Of a stretch of 64,000 bases of DNA, positions 1 through 8,804 are shown piece after piece (positions within the stretch are counted from its first letter, which is position 1; each line of letters begins with the position of its first letter). Origin of the DNA: Psychromonas sp. psych-6C06 (GTDB taxonomy: Bacteria; Pseudomonadota; Gammaproteobacteria; Enterobacterales; Psychromonadaceae); contig NZ_PIZM01000005.1 in the NCBI RefSeq assembly GCF_002835465.1, forward strand, positions 62,001 to 126,000. The letters are read 5' to 3'. The notes under the pieces were generated by a model. It did no database searches, was not told where the DNA came from, and was given only the letters and a program-made list of their open reading frames with translations. Both the position numbers and the translations under genes were made by a program.

Positions 1-71
1 CATCCTGCTCATTGCATCTGTCTTTTCTCTTTATTATTGCTGTTGGAGCTCTCCCCACTTTGTGAGCCTAG

Positions 72-332
72 GGTCTGTTGATCTTTCGAGTTTATTTTTG
101 CAACAATTTGTTGGCTATTTATACAAGGCTGAGCCTATGCCGTGTGGTTATTCCACATCAATAGGCGAAAACGCAGTAAAAATGGTCAACAAATGTTGCC
201 CTTCGGGTTCAACACAACACGCTTTGCCCTGTGTTAGACGAAATTCGCTTAGAATGACTAAGCCACATCCCGTCTGCCTTGCTCAAAACGCGTTGTGTTG
301 AACAAAATTTAAACGACAAAGATCAACAGCCC
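72..332. mobile_element. MITE-like element with CTAG duplication
   Basis: The two ends form terminal inverted repeats: the left end reads GGTCTGTTGATCTTT and the reverse complement of the right end reads GGGCTGTTGATCTTT, 14 of 15 matching. The element is flanked by identical CTAG tetranucleotides at 68-71 and 333-336, as expected of a target-site duplication of the IS5 type (established preference for YTAR/CTAG). The interior, 261 bp in all, has no credible transposase; a 79-codon frame inside has no recognisable protein features. There is also an internal inverted repeat, GTTCAACACAAC near 207 against GTTGTGTTGAAC near 291. The element sits upstream of the malE control region. Confidence 0.72.
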
Positions 333-336
333 CTAG

Positions 337-573
337 AGTACGCCTTATTTTTCTCTATTACCTGCATGACTTTGTAACAAAATGAAACAGCTTGATGCAG
401 TACGATCTTCTACTCCCTTTATAAACGGTGGTTTAGCTGGCCTTGTAACGGAAGCTTTAGGGGGCGTAGCTGAGAGGTGGATGACCCATTTGCTGATTAA
501 CCTTATTGTTTATAGCGTAAAGCACGGCAGCTAATGCCAGTCATCATACTTAACTATTAATAAGGTAATCACT
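337..573 (+). promoter_or_regulatory. malE upstream control region
   Basis: This 237-bp stretch lies between the MITE-like element and malE and should carry the malEFG promoter. One 10-mer, GTGGATGACC at 477-486, matches 7 of 10 positions of the MalT box GGGGATGAGG, so MalT control is possible but weakly supported. A second weak candidate is the CTCCCC stretch near 51, beyond the element. The malE ribosome-binding site is AAGG about 11 bases before the ATG. No malK is visible; it may lie before the window. Confidence 0.35.
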
Positions 574-1758
574 ATGAAAAAAACACTTAGTACACTTGCT
601 GTTTCAGTATTAGTTGCACTTGGTAGCGCCAACATTGCACATGCAAAAATGGATGAAGGTCAAATTACAATCTGGATAAACGGTGATAAAGGGTATGACG
701 GTTTAGCATTAGTTGGGAAAAAGTTCGAAGCGGAAACAGGGGTTAAGGTCATTGTTGCTCACCCTGATAAATTAGAAGAGAAATACCAACAGGTAGCTTC
801 AACGGGCGATGGTCCAGATATCATTTTTTGGGCACATGATCGTTTTGGCCAATGGGCGCAAGCGGGGTTATTAGCAGAGGTTAAACCTACAGCTTCATTG
901 AAAGCGAAAATGGTCGACTTTACTTGGGATGCGGTGACTTATAACAATAAATATATCGGTTATCCAGTAGCGGTTGAGTCACTTTCACTTATCTACAACA
1001 AAGACTTAGTGCCGAATCCTCCTAAAACGTGGGAAGAGGTGAGCGCTATTGATAAGCGCCTTAAAAAAGACAATAAGTCTGCCATTATGTGGAACTTAAA
1101 AGAACCGTTCTTCACATGGCCATTAATCGCAGCTGACGGTGGTTATGCTTTTAAGTTTTCTGAGGGGGCGTATAACCCGAAAGATACTGGCGTAAATAAC
1201 GCGGGCTCAAAAGGCGCATTACAATTTATCGTCGATATGATTGAGCGTAAAGAGATAAGCCCTGATGTTGATTATTCGATTGCTGAATCTGCATTTAACA
1301 CAGGTAAAACGGCAATGACAATCAATGGCCCTTGGTCTTGGGGCAACATTGATAAAAGTGGCATCAACTATGGTGTTGCTGTGTTGCCAACCTATAAAGG
1401 TCAATCTGCGAAACCTTTCGTTGGTGTGTTAACAGCGGGTATCAATAGCGCAAGCCCAAATAAAGAGCTTGCTAAAGAGTTTATTGAAAATTACCTGTTA
1501 ACCGATGAAGGGTTAGCATTAGTTAATAACGACAAACCACTGGGCGCAGTCGCGCTTAAATCATTCCAAGCTGAGTTAGAAAAAGATCCACGTATTACAG
1601 CAACCATGGCGAATGCGGAAACGGGCGAAATTATGCCAAATATCGCCGAGATGTCTAAGTTCTGGTATGCAGAGCGAACTGCAATTAATAATGCGGTACA
1701 GGGCCGTCAAACGGTGTCTGAAGCATTAGATGATGCGGCTGCTCGTATTATTAAATAG
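574..1758 (+). CDS. malE: Maltose/maltodextrin-binding periplasmic protein MalE
   Basis: This is the soluble periplasmic receptor of the maltose/maltodextrin ABC importer; it captures malto-oligosaccharides and delivers them to MalFGK2. The 394-residue length is normal for MalE (about 396). Residues 1-24 form a signal peptide with a cleavage site after AHA, and the mature start ([19 protein letters not shown]) is very close to the E. coli family pattern. The C-terminal half keeps the typical [11 protein letters not shown] and [10 protein letters not shown] segments. It is the first gene of malE-malF-malG. A 10-bp-stem hairpin lies between malE and malF and may raise malE transcript levels over the membrane subunits. 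Confidence 0.96.
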   Translation: MKKTLSTLAVSVLVALGSANIAHAKMDEGQITIWINGDKGYDGLALVGKKFEAETGVKVIVAHPDKLEEKYQQVASTGDGPDIIFWAHDRFGQWAQAGLLAEVKPTASLKAKMVDFTWDAVTYNNKYIGYPVAVESLSLIYNKDLVPNPPKTWEEVSAIDKRLKKDNKSAIMWNLKEPFFTWPLIAADGGYAFKFSEGAYNPKDTGVNNAGSKGALQFIVDMIERKEISPDVDYSIAESAFNTGKTAMTINGPWSWGNIDKSGINYGVAVLPTYKGQSAKPFVGVLTAGINSASPNKELAKEFIENYLLTDEGLALVNNDKPLGAVALKSFQAELEKDPRITATMANAETGEIMPNIAEMSKFWYAERTAINNAVQGRQTVSEALDDAAARIIK

Positions 1759-1764
1759 TGGTCG

Positions 1765-1804
1765 ATACCCGTTATGAGTTAAGCATCTAAACCGTAACGG
1801 GTAT
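1765..1804 (+). promoter_or_regulatory. malE-malF intercistronic hairpin
   Basis: ATACCCGTTA (1765-1774) is an exact inverted match to TAACGGGTAT (1795-1804), giving a 10-bp stem with a 20-base loop. It starts six bases after the malE stop and has no T-run, so it is unlikely to be a full terminator. In E. coli the same gap holds REP hairpins that protect malE mRNA; a similar role here is inference. Confidence 0.55.
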
Positions 1805-1865
1805 AAACAAGCGTAATATTTCAGCGTTGCGCTTTATTGAAAGTCGGGGGTTAAAAGAGGTATTT

Positions 1866-3419
1866 ATGGATCAAGCAATTGAATCAGGCCGGTCGTTAAG
1901 TGTACGCGCTAATTGGATTAAATGGATTGTATTAACACTTGTTTCTTTGGTGGCCGGTTATGCCATTATATTAATGTATGCACAAAATGAGACCATTTTC
2001 GCGTTATTAACATTAGTCATTGTCGCATCTGGTGTGGTCGTTTTTGCTCGCGAAGATACCTACTCCCATCGTTATATTTATCCAGGTATTGCTGCCATGG
2101 TGATATTTATTATCTTTCCACTCATGTACACCGTAGGCATCGCTTTTACCAATTACAGTGGTACTAACCAGCTTACCTTTGAACGTGTACAGGCACAGTT
2201 TCTGGCTAAAACCTATGAGCAACCTAACTCCTCTTATGCCTTTGAACTTTATCAAGTTAGCGATAATAAAGTGCAACTACACTTTCAAAAGCAAGATAAG
2301 CATTATTCAACATCAATTTTCGCGTTAGATGAGAGTGCACCTATTTTCCTCTCTAACCGTGCCGATAAAGTCGGAGAGAAAGCGCCACTTCGTTTCGTTA
2401 TTCAAAACCGTAATGCGCTACGAAAATTAGATATCGTTTCTCTGGAAGGGCATTCGTTATCCATGAGTGGCTTGCGTGAGTTTGCAGCTAGCACACCGCT
2501 GTATGAGTTACAGTCGGATAATTTGACCTTAGTCAGCCTGCTTGACGGCGAGCGATTAAAACCCAATATGGAGATCGGCTTCTATCAAGCGGTTAATGAG
2601 CAGGGCGAATTTATCGGTCGTGAAATTTCACCCGGTTTTGTGGTTGGCAATGGCTGGGAAAACTTTACTCGTATCTTCGTTGATAAAGGCATACAGGGTC
2701 CCTTCGTACAAATATTTATTTGGACAGTTATCTTTGCAGGCTTAACCGTATTATTTACTTTAGCAGTGGGTTTAGTACTTGCTTCTGTGGTGCAGTGGGA
2801 AGAGTTAAAGGGCAAAGCGATTTATCGTATGTTGTTAATTCTCCCTTACGCTGTTCCTGCTTTTATCTCAATATTGATATTTAAAGGTCTGTTTAACCAA
2901 AGCTTTGGTGAAATTAATCAGTTATTAGAAGGTTTGTTTAATTTTAAAGTGAATTGGTTTACCGACCCCTACATGGCTAAAACCATGATACTTATTGTGA
3001 ATACTTGGTTGGGATATCCGTACATCATGATCCTGTGTATGGGGCTATTAAAATCGATTCCGAGTGATCTTTATGAAGCTTCTGCCATTGATGGTGCAGG
3101 GCCGATTGATAACTTTTTCAAGATCACATTGCCGTTAATGATCAAACCGTTAACGCCATTACTTATCGCCAGTTTTGCGTTCAATTTTAATAACTTTGTA
3201 TTGATTCAGCTACTGACTAATGGTGCGCCAGATATTATTGGTTCATCGACGCCAGCAGGACATACCGACCTATTAGTAAGTTACACCTACCGTATCGCCT
3301 TTGAAGGCGGTGGTGGTCAAGACTTCGGGTTAGCCAGTGCCATTGCCACACTGATCTTTATTGTCGTGGGTGCTCTCGCATTATTGAACTTACGTGTTTC
3401 GAAAAAACAACAAGCTTAG
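1866..3419 (+). CDS. malF: Maltose/maltodextrin ABC permease MalF
   Basis: MalF is one of the two inner-membrane subunits of the maltodextrin importer. The reading frame is open from 1827, but I place the start at the ATG at 1866 because AAGAGG lies just upstream and the protein then begins MDQAIESGRS; this gives 517 residues, close to E. coli MalF (514). N-terminal membrane helices are followed by the large periplasmic P2 domain typical of MalF (about residues 95-255), then the transport core. The EAA loop, which docks on MalK, is visible as YEASAIDGAGPIDNFFKITLPL. It is followed nine bases later by malG. Confidence 0.95.
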   Translation: MDQAIESGRSLSVRANWIKWIVLTLVSLVAGYAIILMYAQNETIFALLTLVIVASGVVVFAREDTYSHRYIYPGIAAMVIFIIFPLMYTVGIAFTNYSGTNQLTFERVQAQFLAKTYEQPNSSYAFELYQVSDNKVQLHFQKQDKHYSTSIFALDESAPIFLSNRADKVGEKAPLRFVIQNRNALRKLDIVSLEGHSLSMSGLREFAASTPLYELQSDNLTLVSLLDGERLKPNMEIGFYQAVNEQGEFIGREISPGFVVGNGWENFTRIFVDKGIQGPFVQIFIWTVIFAGLTVLFTLAVGLVLASVVQWEELKGKAIYRMLLILPYAVPAFISILIFKGLFNQSFGEINQLLEGLFNFKVNWFTDPYMAKTMILIVNTWLGYPYIMILCMGLLKSIPSDLYEASAIDGAGPIDNFFKITLPLMIKPLTPLLIASFAFNFNNFVLIQLLTNGAPDIIGSSTPAGHTDLLVSYTYRIAFEGGGGQDFGLASAIATLIFIVVGALALLNLRVSKKQQA

Positions 3420-3428
3420 GGGGCACAG

Positions 3429-4319
3429 ATGCCAATAGTTAAATCTAAAAATGAAAAAAAACGTATTTGGTTTGCCCACCTTTTTTTATGGGTATTCTGT
3501 GCGGCCATTTTGTTTCCACTGTTAATGGTTATTGCTATCTCATTTCGTGAGGGGAATTTTGCTTCGGGATCATTAATTCCTAGCGATCCAACCCTAGAGC
3601 ATTGGAAGCTAGCTTTAGGCATGGTGGTGACACACGCCGATGGTAGCGTCACCAATCCTCCTTTTCCTGTGCTGTTATGGTTATGGAATTCAGTAAAAGT
3701 CGCGGCTATTACTTCTGTATGTGTATTAGCGTTGTCGACAACCTGTGCCTATGCCTTTGCACGTATGCGCTTTGCAGGTAAAAAAGTGTTATTAGAGGGA
3801 ATGCTTATTTTTCAGATGTTCCCCGCAGTATTAGCCTTGGTTGCGTTATATGCACTGTTTGACAAAGTGGGGCAGTACATCCCGTTCCTAGGGTTAAATA
3901 CCCATGGCGGATTAATATTTGCGTACCTTGGCGGTATTGCGTTACACGTTTGGACCATCAAAGGTTACTTTGAAACGATTGATAAATCGCTCGAAGAAGC
4001 CGCTTCGTTAGATGGTGCAACACCTTGGCAGACTTTTAGAATGATTCTGCTACCACTGTCTGTACCTATTTTGGCCGTAGTTTTTATTCTCTCATTTGTC
4101 GCAGCGATAACAGAAGTGCCCGTGGCTTCAATTTTGCTGGTGGATGTCGATAAATACACCCTTGCGGTTGGTATGCAGCAATATCTTTACCCACAAAATT
4201 ATCTGTGGGGCGATTTTGCTGCCGCCGCGGTTCTGTCGGCATTGCCTATCACCATTGTATTTTTACTCGCTCAAAAATGGTTAGTGGGAGGCCTAACAGC
4301 TGGGGGGAATAAGGGCTAG
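3429..4319 (+). CDS. malG: Maltose/maltodextrin ABC permease MalG
   Basis: Second membrane subunit of the maltodextrin importer, 296 residues as in E. coli. Six membrane helices are evident. The MalK-docking EAA motif reads [22 protein letters not shown], split here only for description, and the C-terminus ([12 protein letters not shown]) has the tail that in E. coli MalG reaches into the MalK ATPase dimer. It starts ten bases after the malF stop with GGGGG as ribosome-binding site and ends before a hairpin terminator. The ATPase gene malK is not beside it. Confidence 0.95.
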   Translation: MPIVKSKNEKKRIWFAHLFLWVFCAAILFPLLMVIAISFREGNFASGSLIPSDPTLEHWKLALGMVVTHADGSVTNPPFPVLLWLWNSVKVAAITSVCVLALSTTCAYAFARMRFAGKKVLLEGMLIFQMFPAVLALVALYALFDKVGQYIPFLGLNTHGGLIFAYLGGIALHVWTIKGYFETIDKSLEEAASLDGATPWQTFRMILLPLSVPILAVVFILSFVAAITEVPVASILLVDVDKYTLAVGMQQYLYPQNYLWGDFAAAAVLSALPITIVFLLAQKWLVGGLTAGGNKG

Positions 4320-4344
4320 TTATTGAACACTTTTTGTAAAAATT

Positions 4345-4379
4345 GGGAAGCATGATGTTTACCATGCTCTCCCTTTTTT
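4345..4379. terminator. Terminator between malG and glpQ
   Basis: A GC-containing stem (GGGAAGCATG pairing with CATGCTCTCCC, one bulge) is followed by TTTTTT on the + strand. It ends the malEFG operon, and glpQ converges on it from the other side. Confidence 0.75.
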
Positions 4380-4386
4380 ATTGGTA

Positions 4387-5376
4387 TTATTGCCCCTGTA
4401 AAAACTGTACCGCGAGATCCGGAAAATCGGTAAATAAACCATCCACATCCGCTTTGATATAAAAAATATTAAGCAGATCATTAAAGCTATTTGCGTAATC
4501 GGGAATTTCTCCCTTATCTCGGCGGAAGGTATAGGGATGAACTAATAAATTATATTGATGTGCTTGTTCAACCAGTTGCGTAAAAATTAACTGCTGTTGT
4601 GTGGAGCGACTATCAACAATGCGAGGAAACCAAGGGCCAATCGCATCAGCATATTCACTGATTTTCTGCATCGCACCCATTTCATACATCCAGTCGTACT
4701 GATAATTTATTTTTTTGCCACCAATATAGTGACCTGTCTCAAACCAAGCGGTTTCAGCAATTAACTGCACTAGTTTGAGGTTTATATCGAGTGCTATAAA
4801 CAGCTCGTTTTTAATTCGCAGCAACTCATGCGGATCAAAACACTGTAAAAAAATAGCATCGCTCTTTTGATGGTAGCCATAGTGTTTCAATGTTTGTATT
4901 ACTGCCAGTGAGATATCTTTGCCTTCAGAGCGATGAAAGGCAGGCGCTTTTATCTCAGGGTAGATACCAATATTTCTACCGCGACTTTTATTCAATCCTT
5001 GAATAAGTTCAATCTCTTGCGTGAACGTATGTACTTTAAAGTCTGACTTCCAGAGTGGGAAGCGTGCGGGATAAACCGCTTTCTCCTGTGTAATAAAAGC
5101 TTCGGTCATCTGCAAAGACTGGATTTCAGAGAGTGTAAAATCAATGGCATAAAAGCGCCCATCTTGACGAGCGCGATCAGGAAAAACAGTCGCCACATTG
5201 GTTACAGTGTCCAAAAAATGATCATGTAATACTAATAACTGATCATCTTTACTCATCACTATATCTTGTTCAATGAAGTCGGCATTCATCGCATGGGCCA
5301 TTGCTTTCGCCTCCATACTATGTTCGGGGAGGTAGCCACTTGCTCCTCGGTGCGCAATCACTATTTTTTTGCTCAT
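4387..5376 (-). CDS. glpQ: Glycerophosphodiester phosphodiesterase, GlpQ type without signal peptide
   Basis: Hydrolyses glycerophosphodiesters to glycerol-3-phosphate and an alcohol. The GDPD active-site pattern is visible at the N-terminus: HRGASGYLPEHS (residues 8-19), E and D in FIEQDIVMSK, and HDHFLD. At 329 residues it is GlpQ-sized rather than UgpQ-sized (about 247), and has the GlpQ segments around DRARQDGRFYAIDFT. Unlike E. coli GlpQ it has no signal peptide: the protein begins MSKKIVIAHRG and the frame does not extend upstream, because glpD starts 38 bases away on the other strand. It is therefore probably cytosolic. Pairing with glpD makes sense, since the product is the GlpD substrate. 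Confidence 0.88.
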   Translation of the reverse strand: MSKKIVIAHRGASGYLPEHSMEAKAMAHAMNADFIEQDIVMSKDDQLLVLHDHFLDTVTNVATVFPDRARQDGRFYAIDFTLSEIQSLQMTEAFITQEKAVYPARFPLWKSDFKVHTFTQEIELIQGLNKSRGRNIGIYPEIKAPAFHRSEGKDISLAVIQTLKHYGYHQKSDAIFLQCFDPHELLRIKNELFIALDINLKLVQLIAETAWFETGHYIGGKKINYQYDWMYEMGAMQKISEYADAIGPWFPRIVDSRSTQQQLIFTQLVEQAHQYNLLVHPYTFRRDKGEIPDYANSFNDLLNIFYIKADVDGLFTDFPDLAVQFLQGQ

Positions 5377-5414
5377 AATTTATACTCTTATCATTCATAT
5401 TCTATAGTGTAGTT
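5377..5414. promoter_or_regulatory. Very short glpQ/glpD divergent gap
   Basis: Only 38 AT-rich bases separate the two start codons. That is too short to hold two complete non-overlapping promoters with leaders, so at least one promoter must overlap the neighbouring coding region. No convincing GlpR operator was recognised by eye. Confidence 0.4.
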
Positions 5415-6953
5415 ATGAGTGTAGATATGAATAGAGAAATTGAAACTGTTGATATGTTAATTGTAGGAGGTGGCATTAATGGTGCGGGAATCGCCTGCGA
5501 TGCAGCAGGAAGAGGCTTGTCAGTTGCACTCTATGAACAACAAGACTTTGCCGGCGCAACCTCTTCAGCAAGCTCTAAATTAATCCACGGTGGTTTGCGT
5601 TATTTAGAGCAATATCAATTTCGCTTGGTGGCAGAAGCGCTGGCCGAGCGTGAGGTACTACTCAAAAAAGCGCCACATCTTATTATGCCGATGCGTTTTG
5701 TTTTGCCTCATCAGCCATCATTAAGGCCTGCTTATTTAATTAAGCTAGGGCTTTATTTGTATGACCGCCTTAGTAGTCGAAGTCAATTGCCTGCGAGCAA
5801 AGCGATAGATTTTCATCATTCGGGAATTTTGCAATCGCAATTTGAAACCGGCTTTGAATATTCAGATTGTTTTGTTGATGATGCAAGATTGGTTATCTTA
5901 AATATTATACAGGCTAAACAGTTGGGAGCTAAGGTCAAAAATTACTGCCAAGTAATTGATGCAAAAGAGGTTGAACAATACTGGTTAGTGACACTTTATG
6001 ATCAAGTTAATCACCAAACTTTCCAAAAACGAGCTCGTTTATTAGTAAATGCCGCCGGTCCTTGGGTGAGTCAATTTATTGATCAAAAGCTCAATGTTGA
6101 GAGTGAACAAAAAGTCCGTTTAGTTAAAGGTTCACATATTATTCTGCCAAAACTTTATGAGCAACCGCATGCTTATATTCTACAAAATGATGACCAGCGT
6201 ATCGTTTTTGTTATTCCATATTTGGACCGATTCTCTTTAGTTGGAACGACAGATCAAACCTACCAAGAGGCAACGCATCAGGTTGAAATTTCAAAACAGG
6301 AATCTTTATATTTGTTGGATGTGGTTAATCGTTATTTTATTAAACAGAGTGGCATACAGGATATTATTCACAGTTTCAGTGGCTTGCGTCCATTGTGTGA
6401 AGACAAAAAAAGTAGTGCACAAAAGGTTACTCGCGATTATAAATTAGTATTACAACACGCGAATAATAGCGCACCACTTATCTCTATATTTGGCGGCAAG
6501 ATAACCACTTATCGTAAATTAGCCGAATCTGCTTGCAAACTTGCGATGCCTTTTTTTCCTCAGATGAAAAAATCATGGACAGCAAAGACCCCTTTACCTG
6601 GCGGTGATTTTAACGGTACACCTGAGCAATTGACCTCACAACTTTTGCAAAGTTTTAACTGGTTAGATAAAAAAATTGCGCGTCGATATATTGCCCAATA
6701 CGGTACTTTAGCGTGGCAGTTATGTGGCAATAAAAAAGGGCTTGGGGAATTTTTTGGCGCAGGATTATATCAATTAGAGATAGATTATCTAGTGAAAAAT
6801 GAGTGGGTTATTTATCCGCAAGACTTACTTTGGAGGCGCACCAAATTAGCGTTATTTTTAGGTGAAAAAGAGTTGCAAAAAATAACGAAATATTTTAAAA
6901 ATAGCCCCATCTGTAAGGGAGCCATGTCGGCTAAAGGAGAGATAAAGGACTAA
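5415..6953 (+). CDS. glpD: Aerobic glycerol-3-phosphate dehydrogenase
   Basis: FAD enzyme at the inner face of the cytoplasmic membrane that oxidises glycerol-3-phosphate to dihydroxyacetone phosphate and passes electrons to quinone. The FAD-binding Rossmann motif GGGINGAGIACDAAGRG lies near residues 18-34, and the GlpD signature ATSSASSKLIHGGLRYLE follows. The C-terminal part holds FSGLRPL and FGGKITTYRKLAE, both typical. Length 512 against 501 in E. coli. The start is uncertain: ATG 5415 and ATG 5427 are both possible and neither has a strong ribosome-binding site; I keep the first. It is divergent from glpQ, giving a glycerophosphodiester-to-DHAP pathway. Confidence 0.95.
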   Translation: MSVDMNREIETVDMLIVGGGINGAGIACDAAGRGLSVALYEQQDFAGATSSASSKLIHGGLRYLEQYQFRLVAEALAEREVLLKKAPHLIMPMRFVLPHQPSLRPAYLIKLGLYLYDRLSSRSQLPASKAIDFHHSGILQSQFETGFEYSDCFVDDARLVILNIIQAKQLGAKVKNYCQVIDAKEVEQYWLVTLYDQVNHQTFQKRARLLVNAAGPWVSQFIDQKLNVESEQKVRLVKGSHIILPKLYEQPHAYILQNDDQRIVFVIPYLDRFSLVGTTDQTYQEATHQVEISKQESLYLLDVVNRYFIKQSGIQDIIHSFSGLRPLCEDKKSSAQKVTRDYKLVLQHANNSAPLISIFGGKITTYRKLAESACKLAMPFFPQMKKSWTAKTPLPGGDFNGTPEQLTSQLLQSFNWLDKKIARRYIAQYGTLAWQLCGNKKGLGEFFGAGLYQLEIDYLVKNEWVIYPQDLLWRRTKLALFLGEKELQKITKYFKNSPICKGAMSAKGEIKD

Positions 6954-6978
6954 ACTTTAATCGCTGTAGTGAATAATT

Positions 6979-7000
6979 AAGGTCTGTTTTTTGACCTTTT
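6979..7000 (+). terminator. Weak terminator after glpD
   Basis: AAGGTC and GACCTT form a 6-bp stem with an 8-base T-rich loop, followed by TT. It lies 26 bases beyond the glpD stop. Confidence 0.4.
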
Positions 7001-7129
7001 AAATCAATAAAGTAGCATCAATTTGTTATCTTTATTGGCAACTTAACTTAAAGGTGATCTAGGTATTACCTATTTTTCAAATAAAGCGCTAAAAATAAGC
7101 TTTAAGACTAACGATAATAGGAGTGTTGT

Positions 7130-7360
7130 ATGGGAAATCGAAACAGTGGTCATCTCTCAAATGATGCATCAGATACGGAAATCAGTGAATGGTTGGAAGA
7201 CCACACCGATGAACACATTGAATTTATTGAACAGCAAGCTAGAAAAAAACACAGTGGTGCTGAGCGAGGGAAAGTTCGTCGCAGCATCGAAGAGATCAAA
7301 GAGAGAAATCGCCTGAGGGAATTACTCGGCGAAGATTATGACGAGTTATTAGACAGTTAA
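7130..7360 (+). CDS. Small PA3496-like protein
   Basis: A 76-residue acidic N-terminal segment followed by a basic-acidic helical tail (RRSIEEIKERNRLRELLGE). The pattern resembles the short PA3496 family of gammaproteobacteria, whose function is not settled; this is recognition by eye and not firm. The gene has a good start, AGGAG seven bases before the ATG. No signal peptide or membrane helix is seen. Its stop overlaps the end of convergent greB by four bases, and no terminator separates them. Confidence 0.5.
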   Translation: MGNRNSGHLSNDASDTEISEWLEDHTDEHIEFIEQQARKKHSGAERGKVRRSIEEIKERNRLRELLGEDYDELLDS

Positions 7361-7857
7361 ATTAGATCATACTCAATTGTATTAATATACCAAGTGCTAA
7401 CACCACTTGGTGTATTAACCAATGCTTCGTCATCTACCTCTTTTTTGAGCAAAGCACGTGCCATCGGACTATCTATAGAGATGTAATCTTTACGCTGCTC
7501 AATTTCACCACGTTGGTATATTTCATCAGGCCCGACAATCTTAAAACGTTTTACTTCACCTTGCTCATTTTCAATGGTTACCCAAGCCCCAAAAAATACT
7601 TTTCCCGCTTGCTGTTTATTAGGTGTTACGACGGTGAGTTTTTCGAGACGTTTGTTTAAAAAGCGAATACGGGAATCGATTTGTCGTAATAAGCGTTTGT
7701 TTTCTTTGTAATCTGCATTTTCAGAGCGATCGCCTAAACTGGCTGCCCAAGCCACTTTTTCGGTTATTTCTGGGCGGTACTCCTGCCACAGGTAATTCAA
7801 TTCACTTTTGAGTTTTGTAAACCCTTCAGGGGTGATGAGGTCGGTGCGCAATTTCAT
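7357..7857 (-). CDS. greB: Transcription elongation factor GreB
   Basis: Binds the secondary channel of RNA polymerase and stimulates cleavage of backtracked transcripts. The 166-residue protein has the Gre N-terminal coiled coil (about 1-75) with the conserved acidic tip GDRSENADYKENK, which places the catalytic Asp and Glu, and the C-terminal FKBP-like domain with VGPDE and SIDSPMARALLKK. I call GreB rather than GreA because of the basic coiled-coil segment RQIDSRIRFLNKRLEKL and the family-typical YINTIEY end. Confidence 0.93.
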   Translation of the reverse strand: MKLRTDLITPEGFTKLKSELNYLWQEYRPEITEKVAWAASLGDRSENADYKENKRLLRQIDSRIRFLNKRLEKLTVVTPNKQQAGKVFFGAWVTIENEQGEVKRFKIVGPDEIYQRGEIEQRKDYISIDSPMARALLKKEVDDEALVNTPSGVSTWYINTIEYDLI

Positions 7858-7964
7858 TGTTCCGTTAATTATTTTAGATGTAAAGGTTAGCGTTTTTTTA
7901 GCGCTAATTGAACTATTTTTAAAATACAGCCTCTAATTGTTAGATCTAATTTTAGAGGTTTTAT

Positions 7965-8390
7965 ATGTTTACAAAAAAAATAGTGACTTTAATGTGTTTG
8001 ATTTTTAGCGTTGTGTTATTAACGGGATGCAATGACAGCGTCAATAAAAGCGATGATGCTTTGAGCTTATTAGAAACCGAGGTCTATTATCTACAAAAAA
8101 TTCGTTTACCTGAAGGTGCAAAGCTTGAAGTGCGTTTAGAGGATGTTTCGAAAATGGATGTTGCTGCTGAAGTGATTAGTAGTGCCGTCAGAGAATTAAA
8201 AAGTTCGCCTCCCTATGCGTTACAAATTGCTTTTCCCAGTGATCAAATTAAGGCTAATCACCGATATTCATTACGTGCTTCGATTCGTTCAGGGGATGAA
8301 CTGTTGTTTATCTCAACAACGCATATCAATCCTTTTGAAGTAGGTATTGCAACACCGATAAAAATCAAAGTTGACCACGTACAAAAGTAA
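7965..8390 (+). CDS. YbaY/YscW-type lipoprotein
   Basis: A 141-residue exported protein. Residues 1-22 form a lipoprotein signal with lipobox LLTGC, so Cys22 should be lipidated. The rest (LEVRLEDVSKMDVAAEVIS, then ALQIAFPSDQI and YSLRASIRSGDELLFIST) matches the YbaY/YscW-type beta-sandwich family (PF09619), found in outer-membrane lipoproteins. Function is unknown for most members; YscW is a pilotin for a type III secretin, but no secretin gene is near, so I do not assign that role. Preceded by an AGAGG ribosome-binding site. Confidence 0.75.
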   Translation: MFTKKIVTLMCLIFSVVLLTGCNDSVNKSDDALSLLETEVYYLQKIRLPEGAKLEVRLEDVSKMDVAAEVISSAVRELKSSPPYALQIAFPSDQIKANHRYSLRASIRSGDELLFISTTHINPFEVGIATPIKIKVDHVQK

Positions 8391-8402
8391 ATATCTATTT
8401 AA

Positions 8403-8654
8403 CTATTGCGTCGATGACTCGAGTTCAGTGAGGTTAATGAAAGCGGTTTCATTTTTATCGGCGCAAATCCATTCACAAGCTTTAAAATCTAGGCAAACTT
8501 GTGGCCTAAGTGGGTTTTCAAAAAGTTTGCAAAGGTTATTTTCATCCAGCTGGATACAGCGCTCACCTGCTTTTTTACCTTTTTCCATCCCTGGAATTGC
8601 AGAGGTAATGCTTGGTGCAATGCAACATGCGCCACAGCCTAATCGACATTCCAT
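8403..8654 (-). CDS. yeiW: YeiW-like CxxCxxCC-type small protein
   Basis: A small Cys-rich protein of the UPF0153/YkgJ class. Cysteines lie in CRLGCGACC at the N-terminus, then CIQLDENNLCKLF, RPQVCLDF and CEWIC; the pattern implies a bound metal, zinc or iron, but the function is unknown. The frame can be read from a TTG at 8666, but the family usually begins directly with MxCRxGCGACC, so I use the ATG at 8654, giving 83 residues. The gene converges on the lipoprotein gene at 7965, with 12 bases between the stop codons. Confidence 0.7.
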   Translation of the reverse strand: MECRLGCGACCIAPSITSAIPGMEKGKKAGERCIQLDENNLCKLFENPLRPQVCLDFKACEWICADKNETAFINLTELESSTQ

Positions 8655-8804
8655 ATACTTATCCAACCCTAACTATTAAAAAAAGAGACTATTGTAACGT
8701 TTTTCGTTTTTTTTATGACAATTTTTTTCTGATTAATCGACTTTTACACTTTACTAATGAGCAGTTAGTACCATAGTTAATAAGAATAATATTGGAGATA
8801 ATTA

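Noticed and set aside
62-301. 79-codon frame inside the first 573 bp
   Set aside because: It starts ten bases outside the MITE-like element and runs through most of it; the peptide has no family features.
477-486. MalT box as a firm feature
   Set aside because: Only seven of ten positions match, and one site is not the usual paired arrangement; kept only as a weak note in the malE region.
8371-8679. 102-codon + strand frame over the YeiW-like gene
   Set aside because: It is antisense to a recognisable Cys-rich protein and has no family match.
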